A stretch of 64,000 nucleotides of DNA from Sphagnum magellanicum (lineage: Eukaryota > Streptophyta > Sphagnopsida > Sphagnales > Sphagnaceae): the NCBI GenBank assembly GCA_021904315.1, contig CM038908.1:20294501-20358500 (forward strand), read 5' to 3'. The notes beneath the pieces were generated by a model, which was given only the letters and a program-made list of their open reading frames with translations, made no database searches and was not told the origin of the DNA. Positions 23,336 through 36,879 of the stretch are shown in pieces (the first letter of the stretch is position 1; each line of letters begins with the position of its first letter). The position numbers and the translations under genes are program-made.

Positions 23336-23683
23336 ATTAAATAAGCAAAGGGTCCTTATTACAGGAAATGCTAAAGTACTGCCCGCTTCTTTTTTTTCCC
23401 TGACTGCCCAGTTGTCATCCAAGAGGTGTCTTGAGATGCCCATACATATTATAGACTTCGGTTTTGTGCATTTTGGGTCTGTGACAGATACTAAGTGTTT
23501 ATTGTTACAGACTCAAAATGTGTAGAACAGGACCCAAAGTCTATAATGGGCAGCACCAAATTGTGTCTGAACATCATTCATCTTTGAGAAATGGATGGAT
23601 CGGGCCAAGGGCAGAAAAGGAAAAAAAAGAATCAAGCAATACTTTTTGTAAGGCCTGCAATAAGGACCCTTTGCTTATTTAAT
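23336..23683. mobile_element. Fold-back MITE, about 340 bp, with TTAA (or TAA/TA) flanks
   Basis: The ends are near-perfect inverted repeats: ATTAAATAAGCAAAGGGTCC at 23336 and its complement ending at 23683. Over the first 30 bases there is one mismatch. Similarity continues inward through TTCTTTTTTTTCC to about 75 bp. The centre is also self-complementary (a TGCCCATA...ATTATAGACTT word pairs with AAGTCTATAATGGGCA near 23525-23555), so the whole element can fold on itself. TTAA flanks 23341-23678 on both sides, which fits a short AT-rich target duplication of a Tc1/mariner, PIF/Harbinger or piggyBac-type element. It has no coding capacity. Confidence 0.8.
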
Positions 23684-24273
23684 GACTTCAAGTGAAAATG
23701 GGGTTTGCTCCTGTACTTAAAAAGACCACTTGCTCTTGGAAAAAAGAACTAGCCAAAAAGAAAATGACCCATGGTTGGCCGGATACCAACTGACAATCAG
23801 TGATTGGTTCACATGTGACATATATAAATGTTCCCTCAGTGTGTATTGTCCAATACTTATTGTTTTTAGACTCAATCTATCAATAACAGATAATAGATTG
23901 TGAGGTTTTCATCTTTTAATACCTTTTTGGATCTTCTAAGTTCTAATGCCTTTCTGGAAAGCTCTCAGTTCCCCAGATCAGTGTTTCTTTTTTTGAATTT
24001 TGTGATGTTGGCACACTGGTGATCATCCACAAGGAGATTTAGCCACATTTGGCTATAGACCAGCTATGGATGCAAATTCATTAACATCCTTTTATATCCT
24101 GGCTACTTGCTTGAACCAATGTGTAGAAACATGAAAAAAAATTAGATTTGTTTTTGAAAAAGCAGGGAATATCTGACAGATTATTATTTTTCTGAAAAAA
24201 TATTCGCCATCAAAAAATGCTGCCCCAGATCTGAAAGTTCACTAATTTCTGATCCCAGTTTTAGGGCCAGGAT

Positions 24274-24481
24274 GTGAACCAGCACCCACGTTCATACCTT
24301 CACCTGTTCGAGTGTGGCCTATTAGTGGCCAAATTCAGCTCAGTCCAGAAAAAAGTTACAGATTTGAACTCAGAGACCACCCTGATTTAGGGTTAAGAAT
24401 GGGATATTTATAATATTTTTAAAAATAATTTGAATGAATTTTGAGAATCTCATCATGGTACCAACGTGGGTGCTGGTTCAC
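24274..24481. mobile_element. MITE, 208 bp, with perfect 19-bp terminal inverted repeats
   Basis: GTGAACCAGCACCCACGTT at 24274-24292 is exactly complementary to 24463-24481. A further few bases (ATACC / GGTACC) are related. The interior is AT-rich and non-coding. Related end sequences lie near 1690-1730 and 1976-2000. No clear target-site duplication was seen, so the superfamily is not assigned. Confidence 0.75.
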
Positions 24482-24489
24482 CCAAGTCC

Positions 24490-26690
24490 AAATTTGGCAC
24501 CATTTATGAGAACATGGGTATATGCTGAGAGTCTAGAAACCTATGTATATATATATAATAAATAATATATATGTATATAGACATTTGTGATGTGCAGCAA
24601 AGAATCTAAAAACTGGTTGATTTTTGTCTTGTAGTGTGGTGGCCTTTGAACCTGATTACTGAGATGTTTTGGCTTGAGGTATGGACCCTCTTTATGGTTG
24701 CAGGGCCTATTATTAACCACAGTAGGTCAGTTCTGGATCACAGATACGCTCTGGCAGTGATCCTCTGATTTGTGATATTATTAACCTCAGTCAATCTCTG
24801 GATAACAAGGACTTTGGCAGACCCTCTATAGTGTTGGTTCTCTTGGCCTTTCATGTAGCCTATTCTGGGCTCCACAGTTGGAATTTTCAACTTACTCTGA
24901 GTTTCGTGCACCTCCTCCCATAATTTGATAACCGTTGAGTTGATCCAGTCCTTGCTTTTGCTACCTTGTATAGAAGAGCCCACAACTGTCAGTGGGGCAG
25001 TAGTACCCTCGTGCCTAGGCTGATTGGGTGGCCAAGTGCCCTTTTTTTTTTCTTTTTTTCCTTCTTTGGGTCATTTATGTTTGGCAGTAAAAATTGTTTT
25101 TTTCTTACAATTCAGCATTATATTCAATAATGAAGCTAGACTGTGTGCTTGAGAGTTTTTTTTTCAGATTTTCAGCATGGCAAACACATATTTTTCAAAA
25201 AAAATAACAATTTTTAAAAGTAATTAACTAATCTTGGTAAGGTATTCTGCCTTACTTTCATGGGCCTACCTATTTCCATGCCCTACAAAAATCCTCATTT
25301 TCTGGTCTTCTTATATGTTTATTATGTGCATAAGTTCTTGCATGGAAACTATGATAGGCAATGTAGCTATATATGAATGATAGTTATAGACAAAGATGAG
25401 AGTTGCACAACTAAGTGCTGATCAGCAAAGCCCCACAAATTGCATCATTAAAAGACTCTTTTTTCAATAATTATGAGAAATCTTCAAACACAAACAACTG
25501 GTTGGTCTAAACTATTCTAATTTGGGTACGATTCACACGTACAATAACCAATGTTTTTTTTTTAAGTGAAACGTCGTCAAAAAGCACAGAAATAATAGGT
25601 CATGAAAATAGCATTTTGTCGGCCCACTCGTCACATAACTAGACCCAAGTGTTGGGAAGCACTCAATCATCATCTCAATCTTCACACTTGGTTTTGATGA
25701 CATTCACCAAATGGCACAATTCCCACCATTAATGCCTAATTTCAACACCAAATGAAAGGCCCTCCGCCTAGGGATCTTTTAGCCAAGTTCAATGTCCCTT
25801 TGTTGTGCATCATCCCCAATTGCTTCTCCTCCAACTCACATAATGGAGCCATGTTCTTTTGATTTCTAGGATTCCAAGTGATTGTGATCCTTACATTGTT
25901 TGGTGATGATACACATGCCATATAATAAGTATTATAGCTTTGTATTTGAATTAGAGATTGTTACTGGTTTTAGGGTGTCTTTAGTTTCAAGCTTAGGGTT
26001 GTTAGGTAGGATTGAACCAAAAAACATTTGTTTAAAGGACCAACTACCACCACTTTATTGCAAAGCTACGCTCATGAATTTTATAAGTAATTTTGAAAGG
26101 GGGTGGGGGGGGACAACTTAGGAGCCTTAACTTTGATAGATTTTATTGCAATTATTAATGGCAAAGAAAGCACCTACAATAGGAAGATGGGTAGGCAATT
26201 ACAATGGGAGAATTCTGGGGCATCAAAGGTTTGAAGCTCCAACACATTTAGGAATGTAATTTGGTCAACATTTCCCCTTGCATTGTTTTTCTTTGCAATT
26301 TAAATTTAAGGATTTCAACGCAGATAAAGTGGGAAATTATGAGCATAATGTGTTGGGGACTCATAAAATTTGAAATTGGAGGTTGTAATTGTTTTATGTG
26401 TGATCATTTTTTGAATTGACGAGATGCTTGCTAGATTAGCCCTGTTCAATATTTTAGTTGTGCCTTTATTAACCATGTAGGTAGTTCTAACAAAACACCC
26501 TATTCTATCCAAATGTCAATGACTTTAATTGTTAGTTTTTGTCCGAGTGTCCACAACATGTTCAAGCACAAGGAACATTCAAACACATCAATGAAGTTTT
26601 ATCAAACCATGTGATTTGTCAACTTTCGTTATCAAAATGTCTTACAAGATTTTGCCCATTTTACACCAAATTATGGAAGTCCAAGAACAA
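24490..26690. other. Intergenic DNA, no gene seen
   Basis: There is an AT microsatellite at about 24546-24580 and a long T run at 25044-25060. Minus-strand ORF 24738-24983 (81 aa) is hydrophilic but shows no family. From about 25600 the sequence takes on the CAA/TTG-rich style of the transposon relics that follow, and may be the 5' part of hAT relic 3. Confidence 0.4.
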
Positions 26691-26699
26691 TAAATTAGT

Positions 26700-27180
26700 C
26701 AAGAATGAAGAAACTATTTTGATCAACGATAATGGAGTTTTGATTAGTAACTCACAAGCTATTGAAGATAACATTATCAATGCAAAGGGTGCTCCCTATA
26801 AAAAGGCAAAAAGGTTTTATGAAACTCACAAAAGTATTTTTTTGTCACCTATGATGAGGTAACAATTGACACAAAAAGCTGGACTAGCATTCATGGTTAT
26901 AGAGTGAAATTTTGGTTCAAAGTGTCCATACTAATTTTTGTGGAACGTGTCACAAAAGGTGCAAATGCAAACTATTGCACCATGGTCATAATGGAGGTGG
27001 TTCAATACAAGGGAGGCTTTGGACATTGCCACAAAACTAATAACATTTGGTGCACAAGTAGTTGGTCATGTTCTTCCCTCATTTTCATGTTTCAATTTAT
27101 GCTTTCATATTGCGCATATAGTTGCATGTTTATATTTTGTTTACATCAATTTGTGTTTATTGGTGCCATGTAAATGGAGT
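26700..27180 (+). pseudogene. hAT transposase relic 3, catalytic-domain fragment
   Basis: The plus strand reads TIDTKSWTSIHGYRV (about 26868-26912), then VERVTKGANANY and VIMEVVQYKG (about 26940-27010). This corresponds to the D-D-x-S-W / I-H-x-Y-x-V and ERV-x-G-x-A-D words of the same plant hAT family as relic 1. An upstream frame with LINDNGVLISNSQAIEDNII and ETHKSIF may be its N-terminal side. It is broken by stops and frame changes and no terminal repeats were found. Confidence 0.55.
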
Positions 27181-27189
27181 CAATGTGTT

Positions 27190-28030
27190 CCATGATGCTT
27201 GAAATGGGGTAGTTTGAAAATTGCATATGGAAGGTCTCCACAACTAAAATTTATCCACTACATGGTGACACTTTTTTTTTAATCATGTGTCACGCCATTG
27301 GTGGTCCATAATAAATCAAACAACACAACATTTCACCATTTAACAACAAATTGGATTTTACACATGGGATTGTTCATGGAGTTTTTGCAATTTTTCAATG
27401 CTAAGTAATGTAAGTAAAGTCTTTAGTTTTGATTGATAATCTTGTTAAATTATTAGCAATTTGGTTTGATAATTCTGCATAATGTGACATCTTACATGGT
27501 CTTAAGGTAAATGCACATATGGTGCTTCAATTTTTAAAATTTTGTAATCTTGAAAAGTCCAAAACAAAATTATATTCTAATCAAATAGTAGGCAAGTTAC
27601 ATAACATGGATCGTGTGGGGTAGGCGGAGACGTAGGTCACAAGAAGCGAGAAAATTTGAAAATGTAATTGAATTAAAAAAATTGGTTTAATTCCTGAAAT
27701 CTTAGCTATAGGGTCACTTTGGATACTTGTTTCTCTTGGTGTTCGATTACTATATGTGTAATACTCATGTGCATTTAAAGTCTGGCAGAGTGAGAAGTTC
27801 AATCAAGTGTTGTTGTGTGGAGTTAACGAAGCTATAGCTGTAGAATTCATGTGAATATAATGTCTTTTATTATACAAGATGGTAGTTTGGGCACTACAAA
27901 CCTAAAAAAACAAGTGAAAGAAGAAGGCAAGGTTGTATCTTCTTGGACAAAACCTTTGTATGTTTTACCACCAAAACTTATTTTTGACAAGAAAAACCTT
28001 ATTTCTTGAAAGCATTTTTTCGAGAAATAT
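27190..28030. other. AT-rich DNA, no gene seen
   Basis: Probably remnants of the flanking transposon relics. No supported feature. Confidence 0.4.
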
Positions 28031-28034
28031 GCAT

Positions 28035-29310
28035 TATGCAACTCTGACATATTGCCAAAGAATCGTAAGATAGGAAAAGAAGTTAAGGAGTCAAAAGTTC
28101 AGGCACTTTTTGAACCTTGCATTTTTAGGAATGGATACAAGCATTCTTTTAATCATGATGAGAAGTTGATCTCCAGTGTTGAAACCTTGTGGATGGTTAC
28201 ACACCAAAAAACACAAATCCCAAGTAGTCAATTGATAAACAAGGCAAAAGTACGAGGGATGGTGTATGAAAAAAAGGGAAGCAAATTAGCTAATGTGTTT
28301 TTGTAGAGTGGATGATACATGACCAACTATGAAGGATACAATCTTCAAAGGTAGCTCATAGTGGCAAAGCTAGCCTTACCTTAGATTTTGACAAGCTTGA
28401 AGATTTTGAAGGATAGGAAGAGGATGAGGATCTTTTGAATGGTATCATGTTGAAACTTTCAAGCAAACAACATCAAGGTCATCATCTCATGGAGGTGCAA
28501 GCTGAATGTATCAAAGAATGGGAAGAATACATTTGTGTTTTGCAAAAAGAGATGCCAGGTTTGGAAGTGGTTGTGGATTCCTTGAAGCAAGCAAAAAATG
28601 AAGTTGACAAGGAGCTTGCAAAAATTGAAGGCCAAGTTGAAGACGGTATCATGTTTGTCATGACTGGAAAAGAGGAATTCTTAGTTTTGCAAACAACATT
28701 TGATAACTAAAATACAAAAGTACAAGGTTTACATTTTGAAAATAACCTTACCGAAGATGTAATTGAGTTTGTTCTTGTTAAGTTGGAGTCAATTCAACGA
28801 AAAGTGGATTTTCAAATAGATTCAATTCAAGTGTTCAAGCTATTGTTAAAAAAAGGGTTAGTTGAACATGTAAGAATACAAGCCAAGAGTGTAGTAGCAA
28901 AAGAAAGGTGGAGGACTGCTATAAACAAATTAGATATGTGGAAGTGACAAAAGGTAGCACTTTTGGTTCAAATACAATCCATGTAAAATGGCAATCAATG
29001 CCCAATTTTGAAACCATCCCCAATACCTTTTGTCTATCTAGAAAATGATGTTTGTGCAGATGTTTCTAACATTTTGTCAATTTTGCCTTGCCCATTTTGC
29101 TAGAAAGGCTTTGAACCTTTATGGGATTGCAAGATTACATCTTACAAACATGTCTAACCATTCATGGTGTGTAGTTACCCATTTCTCTAGTTTTTCAAAA
29201 TGTTTGTTAAAAGGAACTGTGAAGAAGATATGCATTTGGAGTGGTGAGCACTATCAGATATCAAGAAACCAAATGTTAAAAAAAACAAGTTGCCAATAAG
29301 AGATTAGACA
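28035..29310 (+). pseudogene. Unrecognised decayed ORF: coiled coil followed by Cys/His-rich end
   Basis: I do not recognise this gene. Reading across frame changes, the plus strand gives a basic N-terminal part (28052-28306). An acidic patch with DLLNGIMLK follows near 28420-28455. A heptad-like, Lys/Glu-rich stretch (28470-28990; for example KEWEEYICVLQKEM and DSLKQAKNEVDKELAK) suggests a coiled coil. A last section near 29050-29250 has CPFC, then a Cys/His series (CKITSYKHV, CSYP) that could be a degenerate zinc-binding module. Stops occur between pieces. The surroundings suggest an accessory ORF of a transposon, but a host pseudogene is possible. Confidence 0.35.
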
Positions 29311-29319
29311 ACAACAACT

Positions 29320-32300
29320 CCCATTTTGAATGACTTGCAAGGTGAGTTCACAAAAATAGTTGAATTCCAAGACACTTGTCTATTCACTTGCTTGGATCTC
29401 CATTGATCTTATCATCTAAAGTTATGTTCTTTAAGTTGTATAGTAATCTATATTTCAATGTTTCCATATTATAGTGGTTGAACTTAATTCATCTTCCCTA
29501 GAAGTATTTTCAATTTAGTTCATGGTCCTAAAAGAATGTAAGATCATGCACATTTTTGGGATTTTCATTTGGATCTGCCTTTGGGCATAAGCAGGGTAAA
29601 GTATGTTAGCCAAAAACATTTGTTATTTTTTTTGAAAGTATCCATAAAGTATATTTTAATGTGTTTGATCCATGAATATTGTTTAATTCAATTATCAACA
29701 ATTATAAGTTTTTTGACTTCATTGCATAATATTGAAGAAAAAAATGTTTTAATATGCATTTAAGTACATTTTTTTGAAATGCAAGTATAGAAAGTACATG
29801 TCACAGTTCTACAAAATTGGATTATAAATACATGAAAGTACAACATCAATTAGAATTACCATACTTTCAAGTTGATGAAGACCTAACGTGTATGGATATG
29901 ATTTCAACTTTTCATTATCTAATCATAATCTATCAAAGTTTTAATGTAAAAGTATTTTAGAAATTTTGAAAAACCAACCAATTTAGAACATGATTTTCAT
30001 CCATTTTTCTTATATAAAAATTCCTCAAACTTTATGTATAACTTATAATAAACTCAATGAGGTGCCCTATGATTTCAAAATGCAATTTAAATAGGGTTTT
30101 AATATATTTTTTAATGTTAATGTTGAAAAGAGACTGTTTTTGAAATTAAATTTTTTAAGGACTATTTTTTTGACATACTTTACCATGCTTGGACCCATTC
30201 ATATACTCCAATTGTACTATAAGTGAAAAACAGTTCCATCAAGTTTTTGTAACTTCATGATAGTCAATATATATGGTTAAATGCAAACCTTGAAGTTTGT
30301 GTAGTCCATTTTGTGTCCAATTCATCACCATTAATCTTATTTTAATTCTCTAGTTTTCTGTAAAGTCCATGTCCACTCACAAAGACTTTTGACAAGTGCC
30401 ATGAAGTCCCATGAAGTCTTGGACTCCATTCATACAAGGTCTATGCTTTTCCTTGAAGTCCCATAGAGTCCTACTATACTTATATGTAAATTCTTTTAGT
30501 ACCTTGAAGTGCCATTGGAATCATCTATACTATTGGCAGTTACTAAACACTTGTAACATGTCTAATGCTACTTCCCTAGGAGTCAATTTGAGTCTAATAG
30601 AACTCAAATATGTCATTATGAATATAGATATGTTCCTTTGGAGTCATTTAGATGTTGTTGCCAATCACTAAAGAAATGGCATGCTTATGCATTTCCCTAG
30701 CAATCCACTTAAGTCCATATAATATTGGACATATGACATCTAGTTTTGGATTTCAAAAGGGAAAATGTGCACACTTGAAATTTCATATATGTCATATGTG
30801 AGTATTGACAACCCCTTTTGGAGTCATCATTGTTTATAATTAAAATTCCACTATAGTTCATATAAAATATATTGAAACTTCATATATGTCATTTTGGAGT
30901 CATTTTTGTTAGAAACCATCATTAATTATTTCTAAGATGTTTCTATAATTCCTTTAATGTCCATTTTTGTCCTTAATATTATACAAAATCTTGATGCATG
31001 TGTCATAATCCATTGTAAACAACACTTAACTATGAAAGTTCAATGTGATAAGTGCATCAACATTAACTGATTTCTTACCATTTCTTGTTACTATATTTTT
31101 TATTAGGAGAACCAATTCGAATTTCTATGTCCTTTTTAGTCCCTCATGAGAAGCAATAGCTACAACTTGCAAGATCAAACACCATCAGTCCTTATGTGGG
31201 AAACATTAAAATCACACCTGCATCCAAACCAATAATCAAAGAAGGAACATCCCTAATCACCATCAACAAATTAAGGTTAATGTTGGGGTTGTGCGCCCAC
31301 TACCACCACCACAATCCTCTAGCCTTGACCAAAAACACAAATAAGGTGTGAAGAAGGTTTTGAACATGGGGATTGCAGTTCAAGAAGAACTAAAGGATGA
31401 TTTGGCATTCTCAAAAGATGAGGATGAAAAGCAATGTACTAGGACTTTTAGTAAAGGGCAATCTGACAAGTCCCAACAGAATGATTAATCTACTGAGAAC
31501 CCTTTGAAGAAGGTAATGAAAAAAAGGCAATGATAAATGTCCAATTTCTCTAAAGCTATCTACATCAACAAAGACTAAGGCTACCAAACATGTCAACAAA
31601 TCAAGATCTTACAAGCATGGTGAAGCTAGGAAATCAAAGTGAGGCACCAATGTTTAGGTACAATCCACTTTAATTTGAAGAGCTTTTTGGGTATCCATTA
31701 TCATGACTTTCAATGCTCACAATATTCTTGGTCTTGTGAAATGATTTTCTCAAATATAGTAACACACATATAACTATATATCCTTTTCAAACTAATGTTT
31801 TTTGAAATTATAGTTGCCTTATTCATCTTCTCGCATTTTTGCCCTATTTTTGGCATAATCTAGTATATGTTTAATTGTTTTATTCATTTCAATCATGTTA
31901 ATTGGACCACAATATTATTGGTTTATGCATGCACTCATATATCCTCATCTTGTACAAATGTTAAGTTTGTTGTTGGAGGTTTAATGCTAGGAGCAATTGC
32001 TAACTATGGAGCTCCATGGAACTATGGAGGTATCTAGACATATTTTATGGTACATGAAAGTTAGAGTTACTGATTTTCAAAACATCCTCAAATGCAATCT
32101 ATGTAATCTATTGAGATTTTTTTAATATGTATTAGTTAAAGATTACAAATTTTGACATTAATTTTGGAGCTCATGACATATAAATTTGAGTATCAATATG
32201 TTGCTAACTAGCTATTGCAAGTGATGGAAACAATTAGCACATCCTAACGACTCTTGTCGTTTTTTATATCAAATCAAGGTTATGAACATTGATTTGGGTA

Positions 32301-34500
32301 ACACCTTGCAACCCAAGCTCCCTCCTTCATGTTGATAATTTAATCCATGGGTGTATCATGGTTTTCATACCATAATTGTTTTCAATAACTTGTTACAAAG
32401 CAACCAATCTAAAGTATTTAAAATATTGTCACATTGCAAGTCTACAAGCAATGGCAAAGTTGTTGCCTCTTGGAAGTTATATTTGAACAACATTTAGTTA
32501 TTTTTATTGGGACTCTATTTTGTTGTTAAATGGTCTATGCAAAAATAACTTGGATATGTTATGGGGACATTATATTTATATATAGTTTGGGTGAATATCC
32601 TTCATAGGTTACTTTGCTTTAAGTACAACTTTTAAAAAATCAATTTTTATCCAATTTCACAATGAAAGGTGGATAACCCAAAGGTTCAAATATTCATGCT
32701 TTCAAACATGATGTTAAGTTTTTTTTTTTTTTTAATGCTTGAGACCTTTGTCCATAGAAGCTCTAGATGTAAGTGCAAGCACTTGTAACCAATGTTCAAC
32801 CTATTAGGGTTTCATCATAAATTCACTCAACCTTGGCAAAAAAACACAAATTATCCATTATGTAACATGTGCACATAAATTGTTTTACCACTTATCATCA
32901 ATCCTTTTACAACTTCCGTTACTGTACATTGGATTTTAAGTCGACAAGTAAAATGGCCATCTTGCAAGCTTAAAAGCCATCAATAACACTAATTAGCCCC
33001 ACCAACACCCACACAACTATCATAGCAGGAGGTGCATGTTGGGGTATAACCACACCCGCAAGTTGATGCCATATTTATATTAGCATTGACAAATAATCAT
33101 TATACAATCTTGTGCACCAAATGAAGGTGCTACAAGTGTAGCACCAAGCACTAGAACTGTCATAATAGGTGGTGGAGAAAATACATGTGTGTGCTTAAAG
33201 AAACAAAAGAAAAGAGACATGAGTGACTAACAAACAACACTAACCCCTAGGTTCTTACATTTGAGATGAAGCTCAAGATTGCTTTGAAGCAATTGTCTTT
33301 TGTTGGAAAGTTATGAATCCAAAAGCTTTTCCAAGAATGTCATGGGTCCATGATTTGTACCCCACTACAAAAAGAAGTGAAAGGTCCAAAGAGATTGAAA
33401 TGCACCCACCCATAGCAGAATTAGTTAGGAGATTATTGATTACAATTGCACCTTGCAATCTAAGTGAATCCATCCTTGTGAGATGGGGTTTCTAGTTAAT
33501 CATTATATTCGAAGAAGGTACCCATTAGTACACCTTCAAAGTTAAATGGGTAACTGTGGATCATTAGCCTTTGTAGCTCTCAGAGGTGCAGAATAAAAAA
33601 GATCATCATAACAAAAAGAAAGAGACGATGATGTTAATGATCACTTTAAAAGATTTAAGCTTCTTCCAAATATAAGTATGGTTTCTTTGATCATCTATGT
33701 GGATGGATTGGAAGAAAAAAAATATGGATGCATCTACTAGATACCCACACAGGGAATTGGAAGAGAAAAAAAAGGGGGTGCAAGACTTACTATTCATGAC
33801 ATGCTACAAGATGCCAAGAATTGTCGAAGAATTTCTAAGTTTTACAACATGGTCAAATGCCCAATTAGCAACAAATTTACATTAGCATTCTTTCCCAAGT
33901 CCTTGGAGCAACCAGTGAAGGTAATTACAACTGTAATCATCTCCACACATCATTAATGGTTTCCAACATCAAAAATACAAAATCAAAGGAACCAAGTTCA
34001 AGGTTTCAATTCAATATTCCTATAAACTGTACAACATTGGGTTGAACTCCCTATCCTTACATGAATAACTAATGAAATATTGATGAAGAGCATACTAGGA
34101 ATTTTGTAATACAAAAAGTTCTTAGCTTGCAAGTTGACCATGGGTTGATAACATGCCTACCTTCCATGACTATGCCCATATGGAGCTGAACTCAAGTGGA
34201 CTACAACAAATCAAGGCAATTGAAATATCATACAATGATACCACAAAGATTATTAAACTAATTATTTGTCAAGAAAGACACCTTTTTTGGACATAAGAAC
34301 AAAAAAAATAAAAATTGTATATACCCACTTTGTTGGCCCATTTGCCTTCCCCTCACCAATCCTTGCAAGACTTGAAGACCAAATTGGGAATGAACCAAAC
34401 AACTAGAACAACCATCTGTATTTTCTAATTACCCTTTTGCTAAAAACATTTGTGTAACCTCATAAGCAACCATAACCTACAACTACAATTCCTTAACTAT
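29320..34500. other. AT-rich intergenic DNA with faint tandem structure
   Basis: No gene is supported. Between about 30390 and 31000 words such as TTGGAGTCATTT, CATATATGTCATTTTGGAG and TTCCCTAG-A-TCCA-TT recur irregularly, as in a strongly decayed tandem repeat. Short plus-strand ORFs at 33313-33495 and 33697-33885 look like transposon-derived fragments, but I cannot assign them. Confidence 0.4.
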
Positions 34501-35349
34501 TTTCTTATTAAAAAATAGCAAATTTATGATATGCTTACACATCCATCTGTAACTAGTATTTGCCATTTATATTTTCCATTTGTACATTTCAATCGCCATT
34601 TTGCAAAAAGCATTTGTGTAACTTCATAAGCAACCACAAGCTCTATTAAAATTATTGGCCAACACATTGACAAAGTGACATTGGTACAAGCTTCACAAAT
34701 AGACACAAATTTGGTAAACCAATGTTGATAAGTGGGTTTAAGGTCGTTCATCATATATACAATTAGGACCTTGTATAATTGATGTCACTTTCAAACTTGA
34801 CAATTAAGTAGGTCAGAAAAACATTTGCACATATTAGCTATAGTTATATTCAACATCCTATGCATTCTAAGACCGAACCCAATCAACTACTCTATCAATT
34901 GAAATCACATTCATATATGTTTTTGCATTGCAAAATCAAATGTCTACATGATTAAATGGAAATGAATAAATGGTTACATCCACATTAAAAGAATGGTACT
35001 AAATCATGCCAAAGATGTTGAAAATACAATTGAGTGAGGGAATAATTTTTTCACCTCCCACCATTCATTGGTTCTAAAGGATAAATGCACGTAACAAATT
35101 ACACATGCTTGGGTTCAACATCTTGACTCCATCCTAGTTGAAGGTCTTATCCAACATCTTGATTTTGTATGTTCTTTTTGTCATATTATGCCTTCTAATA
35201 TATAGATCTCCCCCACATGAAAATCAAAATTGAAAATGAATCAACCCCTTCATCATTCCCTTTTTCTAAATTCACTGCAAAATTGTCCCCCAAAAAAATG
35301 CAAGAAGCAAAATGATCACCATCAACTTCATAATCACCCTAGTCATTTC

Positions 35350-36687
35350 CTACAAGGCAATTTCCATGGCACTATGCACATTCACTACACTGGTAAGAAC
35401 TAATATTTCAACTTCCCAACATTGTGTCCATGGTAAATTCTCACAAGATGAAAAGTTAAAATCCACACAAAAATAACAAAAACAAGCTAAGCTTTTTTTT
35501 AAAAGCTTATTCACATCCATGGCACCAACAGCCTTCATAAAATATACATCCCTTGTCCCCTTTATGGTGGTACATGTGAAATTAGTCACCCTATCCACAT
35601 TAGTTGGTTATATGTACTAGAAAGTGCCGCTAATTAAATTTTGTTCCCTTGAACATGAAGTCTCCAGTCGATGATTTAAATGTTCATGAAACAATATCAC
35701 CACTTGTTTTGCATTTTGGAGTTGAAGACCAATTATATCAATTTGAACCTATCTAATAAACCTTTTCAAAACCACACCACCCATCATGAGGACCCTCTTT
35801 GTGTCTAGAGCTAAAGAAACTCCAAGTACAAATACACCCACATGTTGAATGAAAGTAGTGACTCACAAAATAAAGTGGAATCTTGTTCTTGAATTGAAAG
35901 CTACAACCATTTGACCAAATCCAATGTTGTTTACGTTTGAACCCACCTTTCACCAAGTCCTCCCAATGTAAGTGTACACAATGTTGTACAAAGTAACTAT
36001 CATGAATCTTGTCATCAAATATATAAAAATGGTAGTTCATGACAATTTTAGAATCCTCATCATTTAGGTTAATGTTTGAATTTCGCATCTAAGAGATGTG
36101 CACAAATATAGTGATTTGGCAACTATGCCAATGCATAGACTAAACTTCATTTTGGTCAAAGCTGTAATTTTCAGCAAAATCAATTACTAAAACTATAGTG
36201 TCATTTGGAAAAAATTGTCAAGGTAGTTTCTAAATTGTTAATCTTGCCACCTTGTGACAAAATTATGTTGCACAAAATATTGTAACTTAGGTTTCAAGTA
36301 TTGAATGAACTCCTTGGAATTTGTAGACTTGTCCATGAGCTTTAACTTTTTCTTCTCCTCGCCTTTCTTTTTTACAATTGTTTCCATATTGAAATGTTTT
36401 CAGTGTACTAGGACATTAGATATTCCCTCCTCTTCAATTGGATAGAATGTTAAATTTTCCACACCACAATCTTGACATTTCCCAAATACACAATCCCGAG
36501 AATGCCACTCAAAATGAAGATCTTTAGGACAAACTATTGTTTCCCACAATGTGGTAAAACCAAGAAAAGTGGCATGAGAACATGTGGTAATTAGTGCTAG
36601 GGCCATAATGTCTTCACAAACTACTTCATAATCACAGTGAGAATCTAAATGTAATCCAGATTTCTCATTCATGTGATTAAACCCCAT
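35350..36687 (-). pseudogene. Decayed DDE/RNase H-like transposase-type gene
   Basis: On the minus strand, pieces occur in a consistent order. A Cys-rich part has HSRDCVFGKCQDCGV (about 36480-36510). DFAENYSF is near 36180. Next is an ORF (35753-36088) with FDDKIHDSYFVQHCVHLHW, HWIWSNGCSFQFK, and CTWSFFSSRHKEGPHDG. A further piece has VGAMDVNKLLKKSLACFC (about 35490-35545). I know this motif series from uncharacterised transposon-like proteins in animal and plant genomes, where D-F-A-E-N, W-T/S-D-G-C and G-P-H/C-D-G are recurrent words; the middle acidic residue reads N here. Stops break it, so it is not functional. The minus-strand ORF at 34524-34754 may be a further C-terminal or flanking part. 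Confidence 0.6.
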
Positions 36688-36879
36688 TCATAATTCTTCA
36701 AGCTTTACATGATATATGCAACAACATACATTATGTTTTTTCATTTTCTTGACCCAAAATGGACGTAATCCATCAAATGCTCACTTACTTATGACAATGG
36801 ATGGATGTGCTTTTTGAAACCATAGGAAGAACTCCATCTACAACCACCATTTAAATCAAATTAAAATCCTAAGCAATTC

